Of a stretch of DNA of 64,000 nt, positions 18,230-26,839 are shown piece by piece. The stretch spans positions 1-64,000 of the forward strand of contig CAJQPA010000018.1 of assembly GCA_905480145.1 (NCBI GenBank). The letters are read 5' to 3'. The DNA comes from an uncultured Flavobacteriales bacterium (GTDB taxonomy: Bacteria; Bacteroidota; Bacteroidia; Flavobacteriales_D; Crocinitomicaceae). Position 1 is the stretch's first letter; the number at the start of each line of letters is the position of its first letter. A program made the position numbers and the translations under genes. The notes beneath the pieces are model-generated. The model was not told the DNA's origin. It ran no database searches and saw only the letters and a program-made list of their open reading frames with translations.

Positions 18230-19153
18230 ATGTCAATGAAAGTATTAATTACAGGTGGAGCAGGATTTATTGGAAGCAATCTGACTAAAAGATTAGTAGA
18301 AGATGGCCATAGTGTTGTTGTAATAGACTCTCTATTGAGAGGTAACAAACTGGAAAAAGACACTTTTTCAAAAATCACATTTATCCAAGGAGATGTTCGT
18401 GATTACGAACTTGTATTAAATGCCTCAAAAGGATGTGACCTAATATTTCATTTAGCTGCAGTTTTAGGTGTTGATATTGTTGCTGATAATCCAGTAGAAA
18501 CAATGGATGTTGAAGTTATAGGCACAAGAAATGTTGTAAATGCAGCTGAAGCCAATAACATCAAAAAAATAATGTATGCCTCTACAAGTGGCATATATGG
18601 ACATTCTGCAATTGACAATGCTTTAACGGAAGAGGTTTTGGTTGACCCTAGAACATCTTACGCGATGGCAAAGCGATACAATGAAATTTACCTGGCTTCA
18701 CATCATGAGGAGAAAGGAATTGATGTTATTGCATTGCGTTTCTTTAATGTTTATGGATGGAATCAAGACAACAGAATGGTCGTTCCATTATTTTTTGAGC
18801 AGGCATTGGCGAATGAACCAATAACAGTTTTTGGTTCTGGAAAACAGACTAGAGACTTCACTTACATTGATGACACAGTTGAAGCATGTGTCCGCTTAAT
18901 GGACTTAAAAGGATGTCACACGGTGAACATTGCAAATGAAGCCGAATGGTGCATTGACGATCTTGCAGAGCAAATAAAATCGGTGACAAACTCTTCTTCA
19001 GAGATTGTATTTATAGATGCCCCAAAGAAACGTTATGACTACGAAGTAGAAAGACGTGTTGGTAGCTCTAAAAAATTAAGAGCTTTAACCAACTATAAAC
19101 CAGATACTACCCTAACAGAAGGGCTTAAACAAATTTTCAAAAGAAATTACTAG
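18230..19153 (+). CDS. NAD-dependent sugar-nucleotide epimerase/dehydratase (extended SDR)
   Basis: A 307-residue extended short-chain dehydrogenase acting on a nucleotide sugar. The NAD-binding motif is GGAGFIGSNL close to the N-terminus. The catalytic SYAMAKR (Tyr-x3-Lys) is preceded by the STSGIYG serine/threonine element, and DFTYIDDTVEAC is typical of UDP-glucose 4-epimerase/UDP-glucuronate decarboxylase relatives. The exact substrate cannot be assigned. The start is at ATG 18230, or 18236 two residues later. It ends six bases before glyA and is probably co-transcribed with it. Confidence 0.87.
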   Translation: MSMKVLITGGAGFIGSNLTKRLVEDGHSVVVIDSLLRGNKLEKDTFSKITFIQGDVRDYELVLNASKGCDLIFHLAAVLGVDIVADNPVETMDVEVIGTRNVVNAAEANNIKKIMYASTSGIYGHSAIDNALTEEVLVDPRTSYAMAKRYNEIYLASHHEEKGIDVIALRFFNVYGWNQDNRMVVPLFFEQALANEPITVFGSGKQTRDFTYIDDTVEACVRLMDLKGCHTVNIANEAEWCIDDLAEQIKSVTNSSSEIVFIDAPKKRYDYEVERRVGSSKKLRALTNYKPDTTLTEGLKQIFKRNY

Positions 19154-19159
19154 CAAACT

Positions 19160-20434
19160 ATGTTAAAAGATCCAGTTATTTTCAATTTAATAGACGAAGA
19201 AAAAAACCGTCAATTAAACGGCCTTGAATTAATCGCATCAGAGAATTTTGTGAGTGAAGAAGTAATGCAATCTATGGGAAGTATTCTGACCAATAAATAT
19301 GCAGAAGGCCTTCCGAATAAACGTTATTATGGAGGTTGCGAAGTAGTGGACAAAATTGAAACTTTGGCCATTGAAAGATTGTGTAAGCTTTTTAATGCCG
19401 AATGGGCAAATGTTCAACCACACTCTGGAGCTCAAGCAAATGCTGCCGTTTTATTGGCATGTTTAAATCCAGGAGATAAAATACTAGGTTTCGACCTTTC
19501 ACATGGTGGTCATTTAACGCATGGCTCTCCTGTGAACTTTTCAGGAAAACTTTACGAACCACATTTCTACGGTGTAAATAAAGCGACCGGAACAGTGGAT
19601 TACGATATGATGGAGGAAGTTGCCAAAAGAGAGAAGCCAAAATTAATTATTTGTGGGGCATCTGCTTATTCTAGAGATTGGGATTATAAAAGAATTCGCG
19701 AAATCGCTGATTCAGTGGGCGCATTGATTTTAGCAGATATTTCGCACCCAGCAGGCTTGATTGCTACTGGTCTTTTGAATAACCCGATGGAATATTGCCA
19801 TATCGTAACAACAACGACGCATAAAACACTTCGTGGACCGCGTGGTGGTGTAATCATGTTAGGAAAGAATTTCGATAACCCATATGGTTTAAAATGGAAA
19901 AATGGAAATCCAAAATCAATGGCTGCTTTGTTAGATGCAGCGGTTTTTCCTGGAACACAGGGAGGACCTTTAGAACATGTAATTGCTGCTAAAGCTGTTG
20001 CTTTTGGTGAAGCACTTACGGACAACTATAAAGTTTACACAAATCAAGTGATCAAAAATGCTGCAAAAATGGCTGAGGCATTTGTAGCGAAAGGATATTC
20101 AATTATTTCTGGAGGAACGGACAACCACTCGATGCTGATTGATTTACGTTCGAAAGGAGTTACTGGTAAAGATGCAGAAAACGCACTTGTTTTAGCCGAT
20201 ATTACAGTAAATAAAAACATGGTTCCGTTTGACACTGAATCTCCATTTGTTACTTCAGGAATTAGAATTGGAACTCCTGCAATTACAACTCGTGGGATGA
20301 AGGAGAATGAAATGGAGAAAGTAGTTGAACTAATTGATCGTGTAATCACCAATATTGACAAAGCTGAGGTTATTGAAAATGTGAAGAAAGAAGTTAATGA
20401 TCTAATGGGTTCAAGAAAGTTATTTGCCTGGTAG
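19160..20434 (+). CDS. glyA: Serine hydroxymethyltransferase
   Basis: PLP enzyme converting serine plus tetrahydrofolate to glycine and 5,10-methylene-tetrahydrofolate, the main source of one-carbon units. At 424 residues it is full length. Motifs: [57 protein letters not shown], and the PLP-lysine loop [15 protein letters not shown]. The C-terminus [15 protein letters not shown] is intact. A strong bidirectional terminator follows. Confidence 0.98.
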   Translation: MLKDPVIFNLIDEEKNRQLNGLELIASENFVSEEVMQSMGSILTNKYAEGLPNKRYYGGCEVVDKIETLAIERLCKLFNAEWANVQPHSGAQANAAVLLACLNPGDKILGFDLSHGGHLTHGSPVNFSGKLYEPHFYGVNKATGTVDYDMMEEVAKREKPKLIICGASAYSRDWDYKRIREIADSVGALILADISHPAGLIATGLLNNPMEYCHIVTTTTHKTLRGPRGGVIMLGKNFDNPYGLKWKNGNPKSMAALLDAAVFPGTQGGPLEHVIAAKAVAFGEALTDNYKVYTNQVIKNAAKMAEAFVAKGYSIISGGTDNHSMLIDLRSKGVTGKDAENALVLADITVNKNMVPFDTESPFVTSGIRIGTPAITTRGMKENEMEKVVELIDRVITNIDKAEVIENVKKEVNDLMGSRKLFAW

Positions 20435-20462
20435 CGAATTAAGCTTGGCAATCATAAAAAAC

Positions 20463-20493
20463 AAAAAAGGGAACTAAAAACTCCCTTTTTTTT
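20463..20493. terminator. Bidirectional Rho-independent terminator
   Basis: Perfect 10-bp stem AAAAAAGGGA / TCCCTTTTTT around a 9-base loop, with A and T runs on both sides. It lies between the convergent glyA and SDR genes. Confidence 0.85.
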
Positions 20494-20508
20494 ATGCTTT
20501 TATATTAA

Positions 20509-21303
20509 TTAAGTTGCTTTTTGTTTTCTGATCACTTTCCAGAATAATCGAGGAAATAATCGTTTCAAAGTAACAGCTTTAATTTCCTTGTTTCCAATTA
20601 ACACTTCCTTTTTATTTTTGGATACAGCAACCAATAATTCTTGAACACACTCCTCGGCCGACATTCCGGTCTCTTGATTATGATCCATTTCACCGTGCTT
20701 TTCTCCGGTTGAATTTAATGCATTTACGGATATATTAGTATTGATTTTACCAGGACAAGCGATAGTAACATTTATTCCATTCTTCTCTTCTTCTAACAAA
20801 ACACTATCGTAAAACCCATGCAAAGCATGCTTTGACGCGCTATAGGCACTTCTTAAAAAAAATCCGAATTTTCCCGCTATACTAGAAATAATTACAAAGT
20901 GGCCAGATTGTTGTTTCTGCATAAATGGCAGTACTGCCTTAGCTAATGCGATGTTACCAAAATAATTAATCTCCATGATTCTCCTGTCAACCTCTAAAGG
21001 TGTTTCAGCAGCATTGGACCTTTGTGAAAGACCTCCGTTGTTAAATAAAAAATCTATTCGACCGAACTTCTGGATTACTTGTTCAGTTATTTCTTTGAAA
21101 TTTTCTGAATGCTCCAAATCTAACGGCAGAATCATATGAATTGAAGTATCATTGAGTTCACTCTTAACCAACTCTAGTTCATCTTGTTTTCTAGATGACA
21201 ATATGACCTTAGCGCCATGCTTGGCCAATTGAATAGCCATCTCCTTCCCTATACCAGAAGAAGCTCCAACTACCCACGCTACTTTATTCTTAAAATTTTG
21301 CAT
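20509..21303 (-). CDS. Short-chain dehydrogenase/reductase
   Basis: A 264-residue classical SDR with the NAD(P) motif GASSGIGKEMA, the structural NNGG (FNNGGLSQRS), catalytic Ser in ISSIAGKFG and catalytic Tyr-Lys in SAYSASKHALHG. The C-terminal extension is basic (KRLFPRLFWKVIRKQK), as in membrane-associated SDRs of the DHRS7/YqjQ type. The substrate is unknown. The start is at ATG 21303; a TTG at 21306 precedes it by one codon. Confidence 0.88.
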   Translation of the reverse strand: MQNFKNKVAWVVGASSGIGKEMAIQLAKHGAKVILSSRKQDELELVKSELNDTSIHMILPLDLEHSENFKEITEQVIQKFGRIDFLFNNGGLSQRSNAAETPLEVDRRIMEINYFGNIALAKAVLPFMQKQQSGHFVIISSIAGKFGFFLRSAYSASKHALHGFYDSVLLEEEKNGINVTIACPGKINTNISVNALNSTGEKHGEMDHNQETGMSAEECVQELLVAVSKNKKEVLIGNKEIKAVTLKRLFPRLFWKVIRKQKAT

Positions 21304-21308
21304 CAATG

Positions 21309-21316
21309 TAAAAGTA
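21309..21316 (-). promoter_or_regulatory. -7-like element (TACTTTTA) abutting the SDR start
   Basis: Seven of eight match to TAnnTTTG on the minus strand, ending five bases before the ATG at 21303. Leaderless transcription is predicted. Confidence 0.4.
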
Positions 21317-21324
21317 ATGATAAT

Positions 21325-21355
21325 AAAAAATCCCGCTCAAAAAATGAACAGGATT
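21325..21355 (-). terminator. Rho-independent terminator
   Basis: On the minus strand an 11-bp stem (AATCCTGTTCA / TGAGCGGGATT, two G-U pairs) with a five-T loop is followed by a T run. It lies downstream of the secreted protein gene at 21377-21796. Confidence 0.65.
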
Positions 21356-21376
21356 CAATATCAATTTAATTTCAGT

Positions 21377-21796
21377 TTATAAATCGTCTGGAATATTGGC
21401 CTTTTTAGCTGCTTTTCTTTTCGGTTTCAATTGCTTTATAAAAACAATTCTAAATCGATCTCCGCTGGCATTTCTAATTACTTCAGAAATACCATTTACA
21501 ATAGAAGGTGGTTGTTTTTTTAAATTATAAAATTTATCTTCCATGTATTCGTATGTACCATCTTCATACAAAGTAAAAACAGATTCAATTAATCCATTTT
21601 TAACTCTTGCCTTTCCTTCAGTGCAATAAGATGTTCCATCCGGTAACAAATAAGATATAATCACTTCTTTATGCACATCATCAACAATTGCTTCTGAACC
21701 TCTTTCGAGAAATGCTTTTTCTAATCTTTCAAAACATTGTCCAAAAGACAAGCTAGTTAACAAAGAAACGGCGATTACAAGTAAACTTTTTTTCAT
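21377..21796 (-). CDS. Secreted protein of unknown function
   Basis: A 139-residue protein with a clear signal peptide (MKKSLLVIAVSLLTSLSFG, cut before QC). The mature part has beta-strand-rich stretches (EVIISYLLPDGTSYC, VFTLYEDGTYEYM) and ends in a very basic tail (KQLKPKRKAAKKAN). Two cysteines in the mature protein could form a disulfide. No family recognised. It has its own promoter (21832-21839) and terminator (21325-21355), so it is an independent unit. Periplasmic or surface location is inferred from the signal. Confidence 0.7.
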   Translation of the reverse strand: MKKSLLVIAVSLLTSLSFGQCFERLEKAFLERGSEAIVDDVHKEVIISYLLPDGTSYCTEGKARVKNGLIESVFTLYEDGTYEYMEDKFYNLKKQPPSIVNGISEVIRNASGDRFRIVFIKQLKPKRKAAKKANIPDDL

Positions 21797-21831
21797 ATTT
21801 ATTAGTTTTTAGAGCGGTTTAGCTCGGGTTT

Positions 21832-21839
21832 CAAAGATA
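21832..21839 (-). promoter_or_regulatory. -7 element (TATCTTTG) for the secreted protein gene
   Basis: Exact TAnnTTTG match on the minus strand, 35 bases before the ATG at 21796. A TTG lies 21 bases further upstream, as expected for a -33 element. Confidence 0.62.
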
Positions 21840-21879
21840 GCAAATTGATTTAAATAATATCAACTGCCATAATTTTATT

Positions 21880-21887
21880 TATTTTTG
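21880..21887 (+). promoter_or_regulatory. -7 element (TATTTTTG) for gmhA
   Basis: Exact TAnnTTTG match ending 17 bases before the gmhA ATG. Confidence 0.55.
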
Positions 21888-21904
21888 ATTTAAATTCATT
21901 CTCA

Positions 21905-22474
21905 ATGAGCAATAAACAAATAGCAGACCAATTTTTAGAAGCAGCAGAAATTCTTCAAAAATTTAACACCACAAAGAATTACCAATCAATTGCCAGCGCT
22001 GGAGAATTAATGGTTATGGCTATTTCCAATGGGGGTAAAATAATAAGTTGTGGTAATGGGGGGTCTATGTCGGACGCCATGCATTTTGCCGAAGAGTTAA
22101 CAGGCAGATATAGAGATGATCGTCCTTCAATCGCTGCAATTTCAATTTCTGACCCAAGCCATATTACCTGTGTTGGGAATGACTATGGTTTTGATAAAAT
22201 ATTTTCTCGTTTTATTGAAGGTATGGGAAATGAAAATGATGTTTTATTAGCAATTTCAACTTCCGGAAATTCTGTAAATGTGATTAACGCGATAAAAGTT
22301 GCTAAATCAAAAGGAATGAAGGTTGTAGGCTTAACAGGGAAAACAGGTGGGAAAATGGCTGATTTGTGTGACATTGAAATTAGAGCACCACATTCTAACT
22401 TTGCCGACCGAGCGCAAGAAATTCATATAAAAGTGATTCACTCGTTGATCGATTATATCGAAAAAAATATTTAA
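21905..22474 (+). CDS. gmhA: Sedoheptulose-7-phosphate isomerase (GmhA-like SIS protein)
   Basis: A 189-residue SIS-fold isomerase that converts sedoheptulose 7-phosphate to glycero-manno-heptose 7-phosphate, the first step to ADP-heptose. Motifs: [21 protein letters not shown], split over the phosphosugar loop and the conserved His-Glu pair, then [25 protein letters not shown] and a C-terminal QEIHIKVIH. Length and motifs match GmhA. No other heptose gene is in the window, so the end product (LPS core, capsule or S-layer sugar) is open. Confidence 0.93.
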   Translation: MSNKQIADQFLEAAEILQKFNTTKNYQSIASAGELMVMAISNGGKIISCGNGGSMSDAMHFAEELTGRYRDDRPSIAAISISDPSHITCVGNDYGFDKIFSRFIEGMGNENDVLLAISTSGNSVNVINAIKVAKSKGMKVVGLTGKTGGKMADLCDIEIRAPHSNFADRAQEIHIKVIHSLIDYIEKNI

Positions 22475-22504
22475 TTAAATTCGCTGTGAAGAGCATGAAT
22501 AAAT

Positions 22505-22512
22505 TATCTTTG
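22505..22512 (+). promoter_or_regulatory. -7 element (TATCTTTG) for the TerB-like gene
   Basis: Exact TAnnTTTG match 24 bases before the ATG at 22537. Confidence 0.58.
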
Positions 22513-22536
22513 CATCACTAAATTTTAGAACAACAG

Positions 22537-22959
22537 ATGGGAACAATTGCACAATTATTTGAATCAGGAAAGAAAGCTGCTGATAAAGGTTTATTCAACA
22601 ACTTAGTTATGCTCGCGCGCGTAGATGCTGCAATAGATGATGCAGAAGTGAAATTATTAACAAGAATTGCAAAGCGTTTATCTTTAACGAACGAGCAAGT
22701 TTCGGAAATCATTGAGCACCCTGAGTCATATCCAATGGTGCCTCCATCATCAAAGGAAGAAAGATATGAGCGCTTCATTCTATTTATCCAAATGGTAGTT
22801 GTTGATGGCGATGTAGATCCTGAAGAACAAAAACTAGTAATTAAATATGGTCTTTCTTTAGGATTTAAACAGAGTCAGATAGAAGAATTAGAACCTAAAG
22901 TTTTAAAACTAGCGAAAGCCGGTGTTATAAGAAGTGAAATTCTAGATCAAGTGATGTAA
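22537..22959 (+). CDS. TerB-like helical protein
   Basis: A 140-residue all-helical protein with the two-repeat acidic pattern of the TerB/DjlA N-terminal superfamily: LARVDAAIDDAEVKLLTRIAKRL (residues ~24-46) and VVVDGDVDPEEQKLVIKYGLSLG (~88-110). Acidic clusters in both repeats suggest metal binding. TerB is associated with tellurite resistance and phage defence operons elsewhere, but no ter gene is nearby. Here it stands alone with its own promoter, so a specific function cannot be given. Confidence 0.78.
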   Translation: MGTIAQLFESGKKAADKGLFNNLVMLARVDAAIDDAEVKLLTRIAKRLSLTNEQVSEIIEHPESYPMVPPSSKEERYERFILFIQMVVVDGDVDPEEQKLVIKYGLSLGFKQSQIEELEPKVLKLAKAGVIRSEILDQVM

Positions 22960-23088
22960 AGTCTGAAAAGAGATCTTTTGAAATCTGACGTTCAAGAGGT
23001 CTGGACAATTCTCACAATTTGCTCATAAGTTGTTGAAAACTCTTCTATTTTCTATTCGCCGAAGAACCAATCTGTGATTAAAATACTT

Positions 23089-23096
23089 TAATTTTG
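23089..23096 (+). promoter_or_regulatory. -7 element (TAATTTTG) for the fur-STAS-purA-OstA operon
   Basis: Exact TAnnTTTG match ending 18 bases before the ATG at 23115. Confidence 0.58.
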
Positions 23097-23114
23097 TTGC
23101 TTACCTGATTAAAG

Positions 23115-23570
23115 ATGATTCAAAAAGAATTAAGTACTAAGGTTAAGGATATATTCTCCGCTTATTTGGAGCAAAATAAACACAGAAAAACTCCTGAACG
23201 CTTCGCTATTCTCGCAGAAATATACAATTACAATGGGCATTTTGACATTGAGCAATTGTATGTTGAAATGAAAAATCAAAACTACCGTGTTTCTCGCGCT
23301 ACCTTGTACAATACCATTGATTTATTACTAGCATGTAACCTGGTAAGAAAACATCAATTTGGAAAGAATATTGCCCAGTTTGAAAAATCACATGGATCTA
23401 CTCAACATGACCATATTGTCTTAACGGAATCAGGAGAATTAATTGAGTTTTGTGATCCAAGAATACAAAATATCAAATCTACACTCGAAGAAATTTTTGA
23501 CGTAGACATACAACATCACTCTCTCTACTTCTATGGAACTAAGAAAGGAACTAAAACTGACAAGGCTTGA
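23115..23570 (+). CDS. Fur-family metalloregulator without the structural CxxC
   Basis: A 151-residue repressor with the Fur winged-helix N-terminus ([24 protein letters not shown] and the recognition region [15 protein letters not shown]) and a C-terminal dimerisation/metal domain ([21 protein letters not shown]). The regulatory histidines are present. The pair of CxxC motifs that bind structural zinc in most Fur proteins is missing; a single Cys remains (EFCDP). Bacteroidota Fur-like proteins linked to purA often look like this, so it is probably functional. Likely ligand Fe or Zn. Its TGA overlaps the TTG start of the STAS gene. Confidence 0.9.
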   Translation: MIQKELSTKVKDIFSAYLEQNKHRKTPERFAILAEIYNYNGHFDIEQLYVEMKNQNYRVSRATLYNTIDLLLACNLVRKHQFGKNIAQFEKSHGSTQHDHIVLTESGELIEFCDPRIQNIKSTLEEIFDVDIQHHSLYFYGTKKGTKTDKA

Positions 23571-23917
23571 ATTTAAATTATAATATAGAAATCGAAGACC
23601 CAGTGGCCATCTATCATTTGGATGGAAAAATTACCACTGATCAAGATTACTTAGGCTTAGAAAAAGAAGTGTTCGAACACTTGAACAAAAATTACTTCCG
23701 CATCGTTTTTGACTTGACTAAATTAACGCATACCAATTCTTCAGGGATAGGTTTTTTCATGCGTACTTTAACAAAGTCGAGAATCATGGGAGGTGAATTA
23801 GTATTAATTGGAATTAGCGGAAATGTGGAAAAGATATTCTCCATTTCAAAATTAGATGAAATATATACCATTTGCGAAAATCAAATGGAAGCAATCAATT
23901 ATTTTAAAAAAGTATAA
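23567..23917 (+). CDS. STAS-domain anti-sigma-factor-antagonist-like protein
   Basis: A 116-residue single STAS domain. The phosphorylatable-serine loop region reads [16 protein letters not shown], with [17 protein letters not shown] following, as in SpoIIAA/RsbV-type proteins. No partner kinase or anti-sigma factor is nearby. The only plausible start is the TTG at 23567, whose TTGA overlaps the Fur stop. The next in-frame Met is inside the domain. It ends one base into the purA ATG (TAATG). The gene is therefore held between two overlaps and is almost certainly translated by coupling. Confidence 0.83.
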   Translation: MNLNYNIEIEDPVAIYHLDGKITTDQDYLGLEKEVFEHLNKNYFRIVFDLTKLTHTNSSGIGFFMRTLTKSRIMGGELVLIGISGNVEKIFSISKLDEIYTICENQMEAINYFKKV

Positions 23918-25200
23918 TGAAAGTTGACGTTTTATTAGGATTACAATGGGGAGATGAAGGAAAAGGCAAAATTGTCGATGTTCTAACACCAAAATATGAT
24001 ATTATCGCTCGTTTTCAAGGGGGGCCTAATGCAGGTCACACGCTTGAATTTGAAGGTAAAAAGCACGTTCTTCACACCATTCCTTCAGGGATTTTTAGAG
24101 ATGGCGTAATGAACTTGGTTGGGAATGGTGTTGTTATCGACCCAGTTATTTTTCAAGCTGAATTAGATAAGCTAAAACCATTCAATATAGATATTCCTTC
24201 TCGATTAATTATTTCTAAGAAAGCGCATTTAATTCTTCCTACTCATAGAATTTTAGATGCAGCCTCTGAAGCAGCTAAAGGAAAAAATAAAATTGGTTCT
24301 ACCTTGAAAGGAATCGGTCCAACATACATGGACAAGACCGGAAGAAATGGACTGCGTGTTGGTGACATCTATTCGCCAAAATTTGAAGAGCGCTACAATG
24401 CTTTGGTTGATAAGCACAAATCAATGTTAGAGAGATTTCCTGATTTCAAATACAATTTGGATGAATTAGAAGGACCTTGGTTGGATGCAATAGAAAAACT
24501 GAAAGAATTGGATGCTGTAGATAGTGAGCAATATATCAACAATGCAATCAAAGCTGGTAAAAAAGTATTGGCTGAAGGTGCTCAAGGAACGATGTTAGAT
24601 ATTGACTTTGGAACCTATCCTTTTGTCACTTCTTCGAATACTGTTACTGCAGGAACATGCACTGGTTTAGGAGTTGCCCCAACGAAAATTGGAGATGTTA
24701 TTGGAATTTTCAAAGCATATTGCACTCGTGTTGGAAGTGGACCTTTCCCCACTGAATTGGAAGACGAAGTTGGTGAGAAAATCAGAAAAGAAGGATCTGA
24801 ATTTGGAGCGACTACTGGCAGACCAAGAAGATGCGGATGGATTGACCTTCCGCAATTGAAGTATGCTATTATGATTAATGGAGTCTCAGAACTTTCAATG
24901 ATGAAGGCTGATGTATTGGATAATTTTGAAACTATTATGGCTTGCACACACTATATGATTGATGGTGTGCGTTGTGATTACTTTCCATACGATGTAACTG
25001 ATGTTGAGATTGTTCCGGTTTACGAAGAAATTAAAGCTTGGAATTGTGACACAACTAAATTGAGCTCAATGCAAGATGCGCCAGCAGAATTGAAAGCATA
25101 TGTTGAATATTTGGAACAAAAATTGGAAGTCCCAATTACTGTCGTTTCGGTTGGGCCGGATAGAACACAAACACTAAATAATAAAAAAGTATTAGCTTGA
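23917..25200 (+). CDS. purA: Adenylosuccinate synthetase
   Basis: GTP-dependent ligase joining aspartate to IMP, the first committed step to AMP. At 427 residues it is full length. The N-terminus has the P-loop-like GLQWGDEGKGKIVD with catalytic Asp. RFQGGPNAGHT, IGPTYMDKTGRNG, GAQGTMLDIDFGTYPFVTSSN (split over the GTP/IMP region) and TTGRPRRCGWID follow, then VGPDRTQT at the end. It is the third gene of the fur operon. Confidence 0.98.
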   Translation: MKVDVLLGLQWGDEGKGKIVDVLTPKYDIIARFQGGPNAGHTLEFEGKKHVLHTIPSGIFRDGVMNLVGNGVVIDPVIFQAELDKLKPFNIDIPSRLIISKKAHLILPTHRILDAASEAAKGKNKIGSTLKGIGPTYMDKTGRNGLRVGDIYSPKFEERYNALVDKHKSMLERFPDFKYNLDELEGPWLDAIEKLKELDAVDSEQYINNAIKAGKKVLAEGAQGTMLDIDFGTYPFVTSSNTVTAGTCTGLGVAPTKIGDVIGIFKAYCTRVGSGPFPTELEDEVGEKIRKEGSEFGATTGRPRRCGWIDLPQLKYAIMINGVSELSMMKADVLDNFETIMACTHYMIDGVRCDYFPYDVTDVEIVPVYEEIKAWNCDTTKLSSMQDAPAELKAYVEYLEQKLEVPITVVSVGPDRTQTLNNKKVLA

Positions 25201-26741
25201 TTGCTATTCTAAACAATATTAAAAGTGCGCTGTTCATTAGCGCACTTTTTTTGGTTTCACTCCAAAGTTTTTCTCAAGACAATGTCTTGGAACTACTTCC
25301 AGGTGCCAAAACATTAGAGTACGATGAAATTACGGGAATTCACAGGCTACTCGGTAACGTCAACTTTATTTACCAAGGTAATGTTATGTATTGCGATTCC
25401 GCTTACTATTTTGAAAGAGAGAAATCTGTTAGGGCGTATAGTCGAGTACACATAAATAAAAATGACACATTAAATTTATTTTGCGATTCTTTATACTACA
25501 ATGGAGCTAATGGTAAAGCTAAATTATGGGGAAACGTTAGTGCACGAGACAACGAATTTAAACTAACAACGGATACATTAGATTACGATACAAAGAGCGG
25601 CCAAGCACATTATCATCATGGAGGTCGCGTAGAAAGTATTGTTTCACAAGAAATACTCACGAGTAAAGTGGGGTACTTTCATCCTGACTCTAAGAATTTT
25701 TTCTTCAGCAAGAATGTTGAATACAAGGGAAAAGATTTATACATGAAAACAGATACACTTCAGTATGTCTACTCAAAAAAACGGGTTTACTTCTTCGGAC
25801 CAACTGATATTTTATCAAAAGATTCTAAAATGTATTGTGAATCCGGTTGGTATAATACCTCAACGGAAGAAGGGTCACTTCAAAACAATGCATGGATTTC
25901 AAAGGAAAAAGAATATATCGCAGGAGATACATTGCTATATAATCCAATTGAAGGATACTCCATAGGTAAAGGGAATGTATACTACAAAGATTCAACTCAG
26001 AAGTTGGAATTCAACGCTGACTATGCTTACTCATCGGATTCATTAGACTTCTCTTTTTTAACGGGGCATGCAGTGGCAACGAAATACTTAAAAGATGATA
26101 CAATGTATGTCCACGCAGACACATTGTTCATGGAGAAAGTTGATAGTATTGAAATCATGAAGGCATATAATAACGCTAAAATATACAGCACAAAGGTCCA
26201 ATGCATAGCGGATAGCATAGCGTTTAATTCTTCCGATGAAAAAATAAGTCTCTATACAAAACCAATTGTATGGGCAAATAAAGCAGAATTAAAAGGAGAG
26301 TTTATTGAAATTATAATTTCAGATTCTTTGATTCATAAAGTTTCTATTCAGGATAAGTCTTCAATAGTAATGGAAGTTGAACCAGGCGAATATTATAACC
26401 AAATTGCGGGTGTAAATATCCTTGCTTATTTTGAGGACAATGATTTAAATCAGGCTTTGGTTAATGGAAATGCAATCACTTTGTTCTTCCCTGAAGATGA
26501 GACGAAAACCGATTCCACCTTTACAAAAAAGAGAATGGGCATGAATCGAGTATATGCAAGTGATTTAAAGATTGACATTGACAGCAATGAGATTTCAGGA
26601 ATCACCTATATAGAGCAACCTGATGGTGTTTTCTATCCAATGGACCAAATAAATAAGGACGAGCAATTCATACGCGGTTTTGACTGGATGGAACATTTAA
26701 GACCACAATCGAAAGAAGCGATTTTAGAAGAAGAGGAGTAA
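25197..26741 (+). CDS. OstA-like (LptA/LptD N-terminal domain) periplasmic protein
   Basis: A 514-residue protein with a signal peptide (residues ~8-26, SALFISALFLVSLQSFS) and repeated beta-jellyroll strands of the type seen in LptA/OstA: GNVNFIYQGNVMYCDSAYYF, LFCDSLYYNGANGKAKLWGNV (both split by turns) and MKTDTLQYVYSKKRVYFFG. The repeated D-S/T-L-x-Y pattern is the Bacteroidota OstA-like signature. It presumably forms part of a lipopolysaccharide bridge or an LPS-binding scaffold. It lacks the C-terminal LptD barrel. The start is a TTG at 25197 overlapping the purA stop as TTGA. No ATG is available before the signal peptide. Confidence 0.85.
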   Translation: MIAILNNIKSALFISALFLVSLQSFSQDNVLELLPGAKTLEYDEITGIHRLLGNVNFIYQGNVMYCDSAYYFEREKSVRAYSRVHINKNDTLNLFCDSLYYNGANGKAKLWGNVSARDNEFKLTTDTLDYDTKSGQAHYHHGGRVESIVSQEILTSKVGYFHPDSKNFFFSKNVEYKGKDLYMKTDTLQYVYSKKRVYFFGPTDILSKDSKMYCESGWYNTSTEEGSLQNNAWISKEKEYIAGDTLLYNPIEGYSIGKGNVYYKDSTQKLEFNADYAYSSDSLDFSFLTGHAVATKYLKDDTMYVHADTLFMEKVDSIEIMKAYNNAKIYSTKVQCIADSIAFNSSDEKISLYTKPIVWANKAELKGEFIEIIISDSLIHKVSIQDKSSIVMEVEPGEYYNQIAGVNILAYFEDNDLNQALVNGNAITLFFPEDETKTDSTFTKKRMGMNRVYASDLKIDIDSNEISGITYIEQPDGVFYPMDQINKDEQFIRGFDWMEHLRPQSKEAILEEEE

Positions 26742-26839
26742 TAAAATACTCAATATTCTTTTCAAATAGACTGCCAACCTTTGCCATTATCCCCTCAGTT
26801 TTTAATACATTCGTGACAACCTGAAATTAATACTGTATT

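Noticed and set aside
22537-22959. TerB-like gene as part of a ter/defence system
   Set aside because: No terC, terD, terY or other ter or defence gene is adjacent, and it has its own promoter.
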